The notes beneath the pieces are model-generated. The model ran no database searches. It was not told the origin of the DNA and saw only the letters and a list, made by a program, of their open reading frames with translations. The position numbers and the translations under genes are program-made. Of a DNA stretch of 64,000 nucleotides, positions 11,031 to 22,057 are shown piece after piece (position 1 is the first letter of the stretch; every line of letters starts with the position of its first letter). The stretch lies in contig CM042979.1 of NCBI GenBank assembly GCA_023678885.1, positions 24,418,981 to 24,482,980 on the forward strand, written 5' to 3'. This DNA is from Pogostemon cablin (taxonomy: Eukaryota; Streptophyta; Magnoliopsida; Lamiales; Lamiaceae).

Positions 11031-11094
11031 AATTGTTATTGTGGAATCACTTTAATTAGTAAAATATAATTTTTAGTTACCGGATGGAGGGGTA

Positions 11095-11614
11095 TAATTT
11101 TTCAAGGTATCAATTTAATGTCTCGTCTATTTCACTCATTCAATTATTTGTATTTCTTTTTGTCTCTTCTATCTCATTCATCAATTATTTGTATTTTATA
11201 AGTGAGATCTGGACATCAAAGTACATGCACCTACTCCTTTTGCGAACACTAAACGAAATAAATGTAATGACACAATTGTATAACGGCATCTTCCGTGTGA
11301 GTCGGGGCAGAGCGCAATCGGAAGGATGAGCATGCATTAATATTGGCAGGAATTAGAATAGACCCATTGACTTGTTTTTATGCTTGATTTAAACGACCAT
11401 GAACTATTTTCGTAAGGGCAAGGTTCAAATTTGGCCTCTCTCTTATCCTTTAAGATCAAGAAAACCCTTAATTTATTTTTTATTCATTTAAACTTTTTTT
11501 TTTTTGATTCCATTGGACCCTTATGTCCTTTTTCTTGATCAAATATACTCCATATCCCTCATCTAAATTTTCTTTTCCATCCAAACACCTTTTGTATTTT
11601 AATTGATGGTAAAT
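11095..11614. other. No recognisable feature
   Basis: AT-rich DNA. An open frame at 11084-11329 (plus) has no recognisable domain and a composition like its surroundings, so it is not called as a gene. Confidence 0.4.
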
Positions 11615-11822
11615 AATTGTGTGAGAACTATCATTTAAGAACTTATATAAGATGGATAAAAAATTATAACTTCAATAATAAAACTAAATTAATGAAAATT
11701 GATATGCTATTTCATGAACAATTTATAGTATAAACAAAAACTGATAACATTTTATAGCGAAAATGATAACTATTTTTAAAGGAGTAAAATAATCTTACGT
11801 GAGACGCTCTCACACAAGACCT
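11615..11822. mobile_element. GTGAGACGGTCTCAC-family MITE, copy 1
   Basis: The ends read TTGTGTGAGA at the left and ACGTGAGACGCTCTCACACAAGAC at the right, with interior words TTCATGAACAATTTAT, TAACATTTTATAGCGAAAA and AGTAAAATAATCTTACGTGAG. Copies 2 and 3 share these words in the same order. Confidence 0.7.
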
Positions 11823-11879
11823 ACCATTTATGGCAAAAACCTATCTTAATTGTTTAGGACCCTTATTACTAAAAATTAA

Positions 11880-11945
11880 GAGCGTCACTATTGCCACCCA
11901 AATTTTTTCTATAGGCACCCAAAATTTATTAAAAAGTAATGTAAA
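11880..11945 (+). repeat. Dispersed MITE-end repeat, copy 2
   Basis: Carries GCGTCACTATTGCCACCC and AGGCACCCAAAATTTATT, related to 8506-8570 and 15195-15265. Confidence 0.5.
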
Positions 11946-12289
11946 AATACTATATTACCCCACACTTAAAACAATATCAATTTTTAAAATTTACACCCAT
12001 AAAATAATTTTTACTCCATACAACCAAAACACATTCAAACTGATTTTTAACTTAAGAACTGCTTTTTTTTTTCTTCAAAATAGTATTTCCATTAATTTTT
12101 AATCCAAAAATTTTAATATTAAAAATATAAAAACACCCTAATTAAATAGAGGAGGATTGCAATTATAATTTAGATGTTAAAATAAATAATATCAAATTAT
12201 TTTATGTAATTAGGAATATTAAATTTTTTTAGGTAATAATTTTTTTCTTTTAACCTAATTACTCTCTCACCATTACATGCAAAGATTTG
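11946..12289. other. AT-rich DNA, no gene seen
   Basis: Nothing recognisable. The open frame at 11830-12102 is composed of low-complexity AT-rich codons. Confidence 0.4.
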
Positions 12290-12413
12290 TGTGAAACCGT
12301 CTAACGTAAGTTTTTACGTGAAACCAATGAAAAGTGATAATTTTCATAACGAAAAGTAATACTGAATTAATGAAAAGTAATAATGCAATTTCATGAACAA
12401 TTTATATGACAAA

Positions 12414-12545
12414 AGCTCCTGCGCCCCCGAAAACACATCGTGACCCATGGGAACACAACCCTCCCCTCCATATTCTATTTAAATCTATGTATTGCTAGAG
12501 GTTTAAATTGCAAAGGGGCACGATGTCCCCAGGGCACAAGAGCCT
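12414..12545. mobile_element. Small MITE with GC-rich inverted ends
   Basis: Imperfect inverted termini of about 30 bp: AGCTCCTGCGCCCCCG and CACATCGTGACCC at the left against GGGGCACGATG and GGGCACAAGAGCC at the right. It is about 130 bp long. A related worn end occurs near 15788 (TGGGACATCGTGCCC). Confidence 0.6.
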
Positions 12546-12557
12546 CACTCAATTATA

Positions 12558-12783
12558 CTCCCTACGTCTCAGGCTAAGAGGGTAATTTTTCCATTTTGGT
12601 CGTCCCACCCAAAGAGTCACTTTTCCTTTTTTTACACACATGGACCCACACACCCCTCTAATATAATTAAAATATGGGATCTACACTCCCACTAATACAA
12701 CTACTCACTACACATTAAATAATAATACTCCTTAATCTACATGCAAAAAAGCAAATGACCCTCTTACGCGGGGACGGAGGGAG
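12558..12783. mobile_element. Stowaway MITE 3
   Basis: 226 bp with ends CTCCCTACGTCTCAGG and GGGGACGGAGGGAG, flanked by TA at both sides (12556-12557, 12784-12785). Confidence 0.9.
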
Positions 12784-12905
12784 TATAGTGTAAATGAAAA
12801 ATTAATAACACTTTATTGCAAAAGTAATAATGTTTTATAGTCAAAAGATAACTATTTTAAAAAGTGTAAAATAATCTTACTTGAGACGGTCTCATGCAAG
12901 ACTTA

Positions 12906-13372
12906 CCCCACCCCACAACCTCCAACCCCAAATATTTCTCAACTGCGCTGGCCCCCAGAACACCATTTTTCCCCAACTTAATTCGTGGGCGGCCACCGTG
13001 TCAGGTCACCACACTGCATGCTTTCTTCAAGTTCGATTAATTAATACGAAAGTTCTTCGATTGGAATGTGAGTTTTAATTGAAAATTAGAATTTCTACCA
13101 TGCCTCGTCGATTTCAGTAACAAATGGAACTCCAAAACACAATGATCAAACTTTAACTTTGGATAGAGTTAAATTTTAAATATAAATTTTATGAATTGAT
13201 AATTTATATTTAAGTGAGGGTTAATATAGTATTTTTACCATAAATTTTAGGGTGATTTTGGGGCGCATCTGGTGCACCGGTGCACTCCATGATTTATAGG
13301 TGTAAAGTATGGTTAGTGGGTGGTTTTATTGTTTAAAAAATTAATTATTATATTTTATTTAGAATTGATATC
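12906..13372. other. AT-rich DNA with one GTGCACC-type MITE end
   Basis: The segment 13263-13290 (GGTGCACCGGTGCACTCC) looks like a stray end of the GTGCACC family. Nothing else was recognised. Confidence 0.35.
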
Positions 13373-13908
13373 CAGTGCACCCGGGTGCAAGGGTGCACAT
13401 ATGTGTATAACTTTTTATTATATATTGTATACATATTTTTTAATAATTGTATAATTTTTTCACACTCAGTTTTTTATTAAGAAAACTAGCATCCATATGT
13501 GTATAACTTTTTATTCAATAGTGTATACATGTTTTTTAATAATTGTACTCTCTCCGTCCGGTTCTAAAGTGTCTGTTTATTTTTTGCACGTGAATTAAGG
13601 AGTATTATTAATATATATAAAGGGTAATTGTATTAAAGGAAAGTGGTGAGCCATATTGTGTACTTTTTTACTGAAAATGAGAAATTGATACCTTTGAACC
13701 GGACGCCAAATATAGTAAAATGGACACCTTAGAAGCGGACGAAGGGAGTATATTTTTTCACACTCACTTTTTCATTAAAAAAAACTAACAAAAAATTACT
13801 AACAAAGTGTATACGTTTTTGTTCATAATTGTATATATTTTTATTCATAATTGTATATGTTTCTAATAGTGGGTGCACCGTATCATGGGGGTGCACCCAG
13901 GTGCACTG
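13373..13908. mobile_element. GTGCACC-family MITE with nested Stowaway
   Basis: Inverted termini are CAGTGCACCCGGGTGCA (13373) and GTGCACCCAGGTGCACTG (ending 13908). The interior has paired words CATATGTGTATAACTTTTTATT and TTTTTAATAATTGTA. A Stowaway lies at 13548-13748, showing this MITE is the older insertion. Confidence 0.8.
13548..13748. mobile_element. Stowaway MITE 4, nested
   Basis: 201 bp with ends CTCTCTCCGTCCGG and GCGGACGAAGGGAG, flanked by TA (13546-13547, 13749-13750). It is inserted into the MITE at 13373-13908. Confidence 0.88.
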
Positions 13909-13982
13909 TAGTATTATCCTTTTATTTAATGGTAAAGATTAAACTAAAACCTAATCTAACAATTAAGATCATACAGGTATAC

Positions 13983-15166
13983 TTAGGGGTAGGCGGTATG
14001 GTATACCAAACATTTTTTGTTATATTATACTATATCGTACCAAAATTTTCGGTATATAAAAAATCATACCGTTACTTTACCTAAACTTTCGGTATACCAT
14101 AGTTCGGTATACCGATATTTCGGTATAGAAAAATAGTATACCTTCTGCTTACCGATATTTCAATATACCGTATCATACCTAAAATGTCAGTATGTACCGT
14201 ATTATTAGATAGTTTGTTATGCCGTTATGCACCTAAAATTCAATAAATCTAATTAAAAACTGTACTAGAAAAGTGAAAGGTAGCTATAAAACAAATTCTA
14301 ATACTAGATAACAAATTCATAATAAGAAAAATATACAACAATCCACAAACGACCAAATTAAATAAGAGTGAGTCTCATGTAAACTGGGTTTACATGTAAA
14401 CTCTATTTTTTAAAATCACTCTTTAGTATATAAAAAATTGCTCTTTGAAGAGTAATAAATTTTATACAGAAGTGTTATAATTCATATCTCTAAAGAGTAA
14501 TTTTTTATGTACAAAAAAGTAATCGATAAATCAGGATTTACAAGAATTTGAAGAGTAATTTTTTAATTTAGAAGAGTAATAATTTATGTGCTAAAGAGTA
14601 ATTTTTTATGTACTAAAAATAACAGGTTTATATAATTAATGTATGTAAACCCAGTTTACACAAGTGTTTGTCATTAATAAATAGTACTCAAGAGATCTAC
14701 ACAAGAACCATATGGAACTTATATTAAAATCAACACTTTTAAATTTTCATATAGAATAGAACTACGTAATTAAAAAAGAAATACAAGATATCATGAAAGC
14801 CAATCAACTTTATAACTCATTTATAATTATATAATTTATACTAGGATTTTAGATTTAATCTTTTAATTAAATAGTGTATATATATAATTTAATTAAAAAT
14901 AATAATATATAAATAATAATTATAATTGCATATATCATGTAGTATGGTATATCGTATCAAATTATCCAAAAATTAAATGTTTTACGGTATTTCGGTATAT
15001 ATCGAAATACTGCGGTATTGATAATTTATATACCTTTATCGTACCAAAAATTTCAATACGGTATCGTACTTTACCAAAAATTTTGGCATACTTAAAATTT
15101 TGGTAAAATTGATATTTTTCGATATGGAAAAGGCATATCGAAATTTCGGTATTTTTTCCCAGCTCC
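13983..15166. mobile_element. hAT-type element, 1,184 bp, non-autonomous
   Basis: An exact 8-bp duplication AGGTATAC flanks it (13975-13982 and 15167-15174), as for hAT transposons. Ends are TTAGGGGTAGGCGG and TTTTTTCCCAGCTCC (weakly inverted). Both subterminal arms, 200-250 bp each, are packed with GGTATACC, TTTCGGTAT and ATACCGAAAT words in both orientations, as expected for transposase-binding subterminal repeats. There is no transposase frame. A smaller MITE lies inside. Confidence 0.85.
14374..14666. mobile_element. MITE with GTAAACTGGGTTTAC ends, nested in hAT element
   Basis: Self-palindromic inverted ends: CATGTAAACTGGGTTTACATG (near 14376) and GTATGTAAACCCAGTTTACAC (near 14641). The interior repeats AGAGTAATTTTTTATGTAC-like words at least five times. 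Confidence 0.75.
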
Positions 15167-15194
15167 AGGTATACTGGTGCACTAGGTGCACCCA

Positions 15195-15265
15195 AGTTAG
15201 GCTTTAAATTTTAATAAATTTCGGATGCCTTCAGTAAAAGTTTGGTGTGATAACGCCGCCCAAAA
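15195..15265 (-). repeat. Dispersed MITE-end repeat, copy 3
   Basis: The minus strand carries GGCGGCGTTATCACACC and GGCATCCGAAATTTATT, related to copies at 8506-8570 and 11880-11945. Confidence 0.4.
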
Positions 15266-16584
15266 ATTAAACATAATTTTAAAAAATCTTTTTTTATAAA
15301 AATTAACTCTAATCGTTGCTGCTCTAATTTTCTCCTAACTATCATTCCCTTTTTCTGTTTTATTATTTATGTTTTTCTTTTCTTTTAATCCTCTTCTTTT
15401 ATTTAATTTATTATTAGTATTATTATTATAATATATTAATAAGTAAAATATAATACTGCTTTTTGTTTTATTCAATTTTAATTACACTAATTAATTAGAA
15501 TTAATTACATTTTGTAGTCATTTTTTGTAAAAAAAATTAAATTCATCGTCCAAAAACTTTAAAATATAGATATTTAAAATTATTTTATAAATATAATAAT
15601 AAATATAAGGTGAAAATTATTATTCAAAATTTTTAAATAAAAATCTAAGATAAATATAATATAAAATTAAAGTAATTAAAATAAAATAAATTAATTTATT
15701 GTTAATCGAATGACTATTACTTTATCTTGATTTGGTAAAATTTTTATTAAGGATATTAACTTTTTGGTTAAAACTTGCGTGGCTTTGGGACATCGTGCCC
15801 TTAAATCCCACATTTTTTTAAAGGTATATCCTTTAGTATTAAACGGTATACCCTTTGATATAAGAACGTGTACCCTTTATTTTTAAAAAAAAAATTATTT
15901 TTTTAAATCAAATATTTATACTATTCATATTTCAACAGATCTTTTAAACAAAAATAATTATACACTTATTAATTAAAATGTATACATTTTAGAACAAATA
16001 TTATATCCTTACACATCTTGTGCAACCGGAGACATAAGATACCAACTCTAACTTTTTATCTGTCATGCGAATTATTAATGAAATGGTTTAATTGAATGCA
16101 TGATTATCACTTTTTACTTTATCGGGTATTAATTTTATTAAAAATATTATCAATTTTTATTCGCCATATAAAATTTATTCATGAAATAGTTTAATTAACA
16201 ATTATAACTTTTTCTTAGTTATATATCACTTTTTATTGAAAATATTATCACCAATATTATTACATTAATTATATCTATTATATAAATTATTCATAAAGTA
16301 TTATTTTATATATAATATTTCGTAATCTGTAATATTTTTAAATATATCTATACATGTTAAATAATTGAAAAATAAAAAATCTAAACAGAAAAAAAGGAAG
16401 GAAGAAAGTATTGCATTTTGGTAATTATACTATAATAGTAATAAATTAATAAATAAATAAGTTAATTAAAAAAAAGATAAAATGAAACAATAACTAAAAA
16501 TAAAAATAATAAAAGTAGGATAATGAAGTAGGTGATTAAAAATTGGTGTAAGTGTTTTATGTTAAATTTATAGATAAAGGTATA
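15266..16584. other. AT-rich DNA, no gene seen
   Basis: Very AT-rich, with runs such as AATAAATTAATTTATT. A worn MITE end (TGGGACATCGTGCCC) lies near 15788. No coding or RNA feature was recognised. Confidence 0.4.
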
Positions 16585-16810
16585 CTCCCTCCGTCCCAAC
16601 GTAAGAGAACCATTTGTTTTTTGACATGCGAATTAAGGAGTATTATTATTTAATGTGTAGTGGGTAGTTGTATTAGTAGGAGTATGAGCCCCATATTTTA
16701 ATTGTATTAGAGAAGGTGTGTGGGTCCCATGTGTATAAAAAAGGAAAGGGGATCATTTGGGTGAGACAACCAAAATGGAAAAATGACCCCTTAATTTGGG
16801 ACGGAGGGAG
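16585..16810. mobile_element. Stowaway MITE 5
   Basis: 226 bp with near-perfect inverted ends CTCCCTCCGTCCC and GGGACGGAGGGAG, flanked by TA (16583-16584, 16811-16812). It is the best preserved Stowaway here. Confidence 0.93.
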
Positions 16811-17004
16811 TATTTGATTTAGTTGTAATTAAAAAGAACCTGATTGATGATGAAGGGTTTAGTTGATGCAGTGAAATGAAATGAGAGGTTTGATTGATAT
16901 TTTTGAAAAGATAAGGATTCAATTGATCCAACCTTAAAAGGCAAGAACTTAGACGAATAAAAAATAAAATTAGTAGCGTATTTGATCTCAAAGGAAAAAA
17001 AATA

Positions 17005-17215
17005 GAAGGCAAATTTGATCCTTTGCCCTTTTCATAATGAAAAAGTTGATAAATTATAAAATCTAGAAAAAAACAATATAAGGCAAATTGATCATTTACC
17101 CTTTTCATAATGAAAGTTGATAAAATATTATAAAATCTAGAAAAAAAATAGAAGGCAAATTAATCCTTTGCCCTTTTCATAATGAATGAAAGTTGATAAA
17201 TTATAAAATCTAGGG
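17005..17215. repeat. Tandem repeat, about 73-bp unit, 3 copies
   Basis: Units begin at 17005, 17079 and 17151 with (G/T)AAGGCAAATT and contain TTGCCCTTTTCATAATGAA, AGTTGATAAA and TATAAAATCTAG. They abut the foldback element to the right. Earlier words near 16925-16990 are partly related. Confidence 0.8.
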
Positions 17216-18297
17216 CAAATGGGCAAATTAACCTATCATTTTTTATGGTGCAGCTAAATAAACCCTTCATTAATATTTCTGTTTAACTATATTCTTTATT
17301 TATAGATAAATGGTCAAATTAACCCCATTTTTTTGTGGTGGAATCAAGTTAGCTCTTCATCTATATTTTGATTCAATCATATTCTTTATTTATTTTAATT
17401 GGAATAATTATACCCTTATTTTTCTTCAAATTAAAAACATAAGCTGCTCCAATAATAATTAGATATATACATAAGAATTAAAATGAAAGAAAAAAGGAAA
17501 ATAAGAAAAAGGGATGCAGAATCATTAATTAATTAAAAAAAGGCAAAGACTTGTATGAGACCACCTCACGTAATAAAAAGTGATTACATTTATAGAAAAA
17601 ATCATAACATTTTATAGCGAAAAGTGAAAATTAATTATGAAATTGAGAAATAGTCTCCGTAAGACGGTCTCACACAAGACTTGCCCTAAAAAGAATACAT
17701 AATTATTAAATATAAAAATAAATAAGGGGAGAAAATATAATAAAAGGGATATATAATTATTAAAAAAAATTAAAAAAAACACTTCTATTTCCCTATCTAT
17801 TATTTTGTTTGTTTATTTTTTTTTCTATTTCTGCATAAAAACATCATATATTCTTTTTTTTTTTTTTTTTTGCGTTTCTTTTATAAAATATTCTTTTCTT
17901 TTTCCCATCCATTTTGCTTAATAATTTTATTTTATTGTTTTTCAGTTTTTCGTAAATTTTTTATTTAATATTCTATTTTTATTTTTTAGTTTTTTTTAGT
18001 AAAATTATATTTATATATTTTTATGCATATATATATTTTTTTATTTTTATTTCTTATGTTACCTTTTTGTTTTTTTTGTTTTTACTTATGTTTTAAATTT
18101 TTAGAAAAATAAGGATATAGTTATTCCAATATAAATAAATAAAGGATATGGTTGAATAAAAATATAGATGAGCACATACTTAATTCCACCATAAAAGATG
18201 AGGGGATTAATTTGACCCTATACATGCTTGAACAAAAGTATAGATAATGATCTTACTTGATCCCACAATATAAGATGAGAGGTTAATTTGACATTTC
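17216..18297. mobile_element. Foldback element with long inverted arms
   Basis: The left arm reads GGTCAAATTAACCCC, GTGGTGGAATCAAG, TTCAATCATATTCTTTATTTA and GGAATAATTATACCCTTATTTTT. These recur inverted at 18095-18297 (AAATAAGGATATAGTTATTCC, TAAAGGATATGGTTGAAT, AATTCCACCAT, GGGATTAATTTGACC). Each arm is roughly 200 bp with an outer duplicated layer. A GTGAGACGGTCTCAC-family MITE is nested at 17543-17690. It has no coding capacity. Confidence 0.75.
17543..17690. mobile_element. GTGAGACGGTCTCAC-family MITE, copy 3
   Basis: The ends GGCAAAGACTTGTATGAGAC and GACGGTCTCACACAAGACTTGCC are inverted, and the interior has TAACATTTTATAGCGAAAAG as in copies 1 and 2. It is nested in the foldback element. 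Confidence 0.75.
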
Positions 18298-18653
18298 CCT
18301 GTAGTATTTATTTAATTAGAATGTGGTTTTTTTTTTTTGTTATTTTAATGATGAAGTTAGGTAAAGCATTGATTGTGTTACCAAATTATCCTTTCTCCGT
18401 TTTAATTAAGGATCCCTAGTAAATGGTTAGAAATAGTCCTAGGGGTTTCTCCTTGGTAAACTCCCTTATTGCATCGTCCTGTTACCTAGGGCCGCTGTCT
18501 TGGTGGTCTATTATCTCTCTTCTACTCTTCTTATTTTCTTACGTTTTTTTCTTTCTTATTTTAGGCGGAATCTTGGTGTAAGAGTTCTTGGCATGTGGTC
18601 TTCGCTTGCTGCCTTATCCTTTGTTTGGAAGCAGCTTATTGAATATCTCTTCC

Positions 18654-20158
18654 ATGTCTGACCCACTCGAATAACTCTATGCTGGCCTCTCGATGGGAGA
18701 GGATGAGGAAATCGCACTCCATATTGATGATAATATTAGAATTTCTTTTGCTGGATCTCATTGTTTGATTGATAAATTGATGGCACCTCGTCCTATTCCC
18801 TCCATGGAAATTGATCCCTCTTCCAAAACCTATGGTCCCCTATACAAATGATGAATGCAAGCCATTAGGGGAAAATATGGTGTTGTTCTCTTTTAAACTA
18901 GTATCAGACTTGATCCGAGTCCAGCTTGGTGCTCCTTTGTTGTTTGATCAGTACCTTATGGTACTAGTAGAAGCATGTCCAAAAGCTATTCCTAAAAAAA
19001 TAACTTCTGCCCTTTTTGGATTCAAATCCATGGTCTCCCTATTGGCTTGATGAATCTCGATTTTGCTAAAATTGCTGGAGCATAGATTGGATCTTTTATT
19101 AATATCGATTGCGACAAAGATGGAAGCCTTATTGGACGTTATATACGGATCAGGGTTGAGCTCGATATCCTAAAGCCACTAAGGCAAATTTTGAAGGTGC
19201 ATCATAAAGGAGTAGAAATCAGATGTAGTCTAAAGTTTGAGAGTCTCCCACTTTTCTGCTATTACTGTGGTCGCATTGGGCATGTTGACAAAGATTATGA
19301 GGCAAAAATCTTAAACAATACATCTGCTACAACAACTCTTCCTTTTGGCAGCTGGTTGCGTGCCAATTCTTCTAACACATTCGCCCCTCCTAAACACGCC
19401 ACCAAAAATTCAGAAACCCCCTCCTGTCCACCCACTGCCCCTTCCCAAATCCCAACCCCTCATCTCCATATCCCTCACTCTTGACATCACTCATTTAACC
19501 CCTGTTGTGCCTTCCACATCTCAAGACTTGAGGAATTCTACCCATCCTACCTCTCTAAAGCTCCCTCCAATCCATATGTCCATTTTGAATCAAGATGGAA
19601 TGCAAGCCATTACTCTTACTAAAAAATCCATGATTGCAGAACCTAGGACCTCAAGCCAAACCACAACCCAGTCAATAATGACTCAATTTTCAATCATTCA
19701 AATTCTCTCACCATGCTATCTGATAATAACCCGCCTATCTTCATCAATTCTCCTACTATAACTCTCCATCTCAGCTTCCCGACCCCATTCCATACTACTC
19801 ATCACAAACCTCCCAACATATTAACCCCAAATCACCAAAATCATATCCTCTCTCCACTGAAGCCTACGCTTGTCCTTTCTTTGTGAACGTTCCTATCAAG
19901 CAAGACACTTCAGCTCGCAAAGCAATCCGCAAATTCCTCCGCACTAAGGATAAACTCCTCATCAAGAATGCGGTTCCAATCCCAATTGAGTGTATTCCCA
20001 TAAAATGGAAACTCATTGATGAGGACTGTGGAGATCTTGGGGATGGTATTACTTTAAAAAAAGCAAAGTTGGATCTCTTTCTAGATACTCCACATGAGAC
20101 AAGTTTGGCAATTGATAATGTTGATTTTTCAACGGCAGAGACTGTTGATATGCCTTAG
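18654..20158 (+). pseudogene. LINE ORF1 remnant (nucleic-acid-binding protein)
   Basis: Probable start ATG 18654 (MSDPLE), followed soon by a stop and later frame changes. The recognisable part is at 19191-19330: KVHHKGVEIRCSLKFESLP, then CYYCGRIGHVDKDYE, a CCHC zinc knuckle in which the last Cys is replaced by Tyr. Downstream is a Pro/Ser/Thr-rich stretch, as is usual after the knuckle in plant LINE ORF1. The frame around 19883-20158 is probably the C-terminal end. In an active LINE this protein coats the element RNA. Confidence 0.7.
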
Positions 20159-22057
20159 TCCCGCCGATCAAAATGAGTATCATAAGTTGGAACTTTCGGG
20201 GGCTCGGGAACCCCCACAGAGTTCAAGAACTCCGCGATCTTGTTCGCCAAAAGTGCCCACACGTAATTTTCTTATGTGAAACTAAATGTGATGTTTGTAG
20301 TATTGAAAGAATAGAACAATCCTTCAACTTTTGGTGTTTCCATTACCTCTGTTAGGCGTTCTGGTGGCCTAGTCTTACTCTGGTGCAAAGATATTTCTGT
20401 CTCTCTTCGTGCCTCTTCGAATCGATTAATTGATGCTGATGTTTCTTTCTCTAGCTCACAGTTTCGTATCACTAGCTATTATGGTGAGCCTGATGTTTCT
20501 AAAAGACAGGCCTCCTGGCTAACTTCCGAACACTTCACTCATCACCTTCTACTCCTTGGCTCTACTTCGGCGACTTCAAAGATCAAAGAAAAAAATATCT
20601 GAGCTGCATAAGGAGTTATCCAGGTTGAAATTCTCTACGATCACTCAAGCTGTTGAAGCCAGGATAATGGATCTTCAATCACAGTTGGACTTTTATCTGG
20701 GACAGGAGAGTATTCTCTGAAAACAAAGCGCCGAGAAATAAACCATATTTTTTCCCTATAAGACGACAATGGGATTCTGAGATAAAAAAAAAAAAGAGAT
20801 GGAGAATCTTATGTTGGAGCACCGACAATGAAGTCATGAAAGCTTTGAAATCCATGCATCCTTTCAAATCTCTTGATGGTATGAGTCCTATCTTTTTTCA
20901 AAAATTTTGGCAAGTGGTTGGAATTGATGTAACAAACTTTGTTCTTGGCTTCCTGAACTCTAATACTTTCGATCCTTGCATCAATAAGACATTTATAGTG
21001 CTGATACCCAAGGTGAAAGATACAAAAAATGTGTCGTAATTTCGTCCTAAAAGTTTGTGCAACATTGTTTACAAATTAGCTTCTAAATGCATTGCCAATC
21101 GCATTAGAAATGTTCTCCCATGCATTATTTTTGAGTCTCAATCTGCTTTTGTTCCGGGAAGGCTTATCACTGATAATATGCTTATTGCATATGAGACTGA
21201 TCATTTTATGAAATCTCATACCACAGGTTCTCATGCTTTTATGTCTGTAAAGTTAGATATGATTAAAGCTTTCGTCATGGTAGAATGGAAGTTCCTAAAA
21301 GCTGTATTGCGTGCTTTAAACTTCCCGGAAAACATGATCATGTTGATTCAAAGCTGCATCCGAACTCATGCATTATCATTTATGATGAATGGAAACTCCT
21401 TTAGAGCTCTTAAACCACATCATTGAATTCGAAAAAGACACCCACTCTCACCATACTTATTTATTATTTGCTCGGAGGTGTTCTCATGTATCTTGCAGGA
21501 CTTGCAAAGCTGCCACAAAATACATGGGATCAAAGTAGCGAGATCAGCCCCAATTATCTCACACCTCTTTTTTGAGGATGATACTCTATTGTTGGGTCAT
21601 GCAACCTTGGAGGAAGCTCAATTTTTCAAGTTTGCAATCTCTCTCAATGAACAGGCCTATGGACATAGAATTAATTTTTATAAATTTTGAATTGTTTTCA
21701 GCCCGAACACTACTAGCCAAAAACTCAAGTCCTCAATCTCTCAAACACTGGGTATGAGCCACGTACCATCCCATTGAAAATACCTTGATTTTCCATCTAA
21801 TTGCGGGGAAATGTTTTAAAGAGATATTTAATTCTATTAAAGATAGAATTTGGAAGCTCATTTCTAATTGGAACGAGATAACCCTTTCCAAAGCTGGAAA
21901 TAAATTCTCATAAAGTTTGTTATTCAAGAAATCCCGGCCTTTACCATGTCATGATTTAAATTTCCAAATTGTGTTCTTGATGATATAAATTCTATAATGA
22001 GGAGTTTCTGGTGGGGCTTAAATACTGGTTCGAAGAAGATTAGTTGGGTTGCTAGGT

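Larger units (their letters stand above)
10268..11092. mobile_element. Stowaway MITE 2, interrupted by two other MITEs
   Basis: The left end CTCCCTTTGTCTC follows TA (10266-10267). The probable right end CCGGATGGAGGGG is followed by TA (11093-11094). Between them lie a foldback MITE (10376-10631) and a truncated GTGCACC-type MITE (about 10748-11030). Without these the core would be about 290 bp. The right-end assignment is plausible but has several mismatches. Confidence 0.55.
12290..12905. mobile_element. GTGAGACGGTCTCAC-family MITE, copy 2, twice interrupted
   Basis: The left arm (12290-12412) ends in TTCATGAACAATTTAT. The right arm (12786-12905) carries AATGTTTTATAGTCAAAAG and TTACTTGAGACGGTCTCATG. 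Together they match copy 1. Between the arms lie a small GC-ended MITE (12414-12545) and a Stowaway (12558-12783). Confidence 0.7.
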
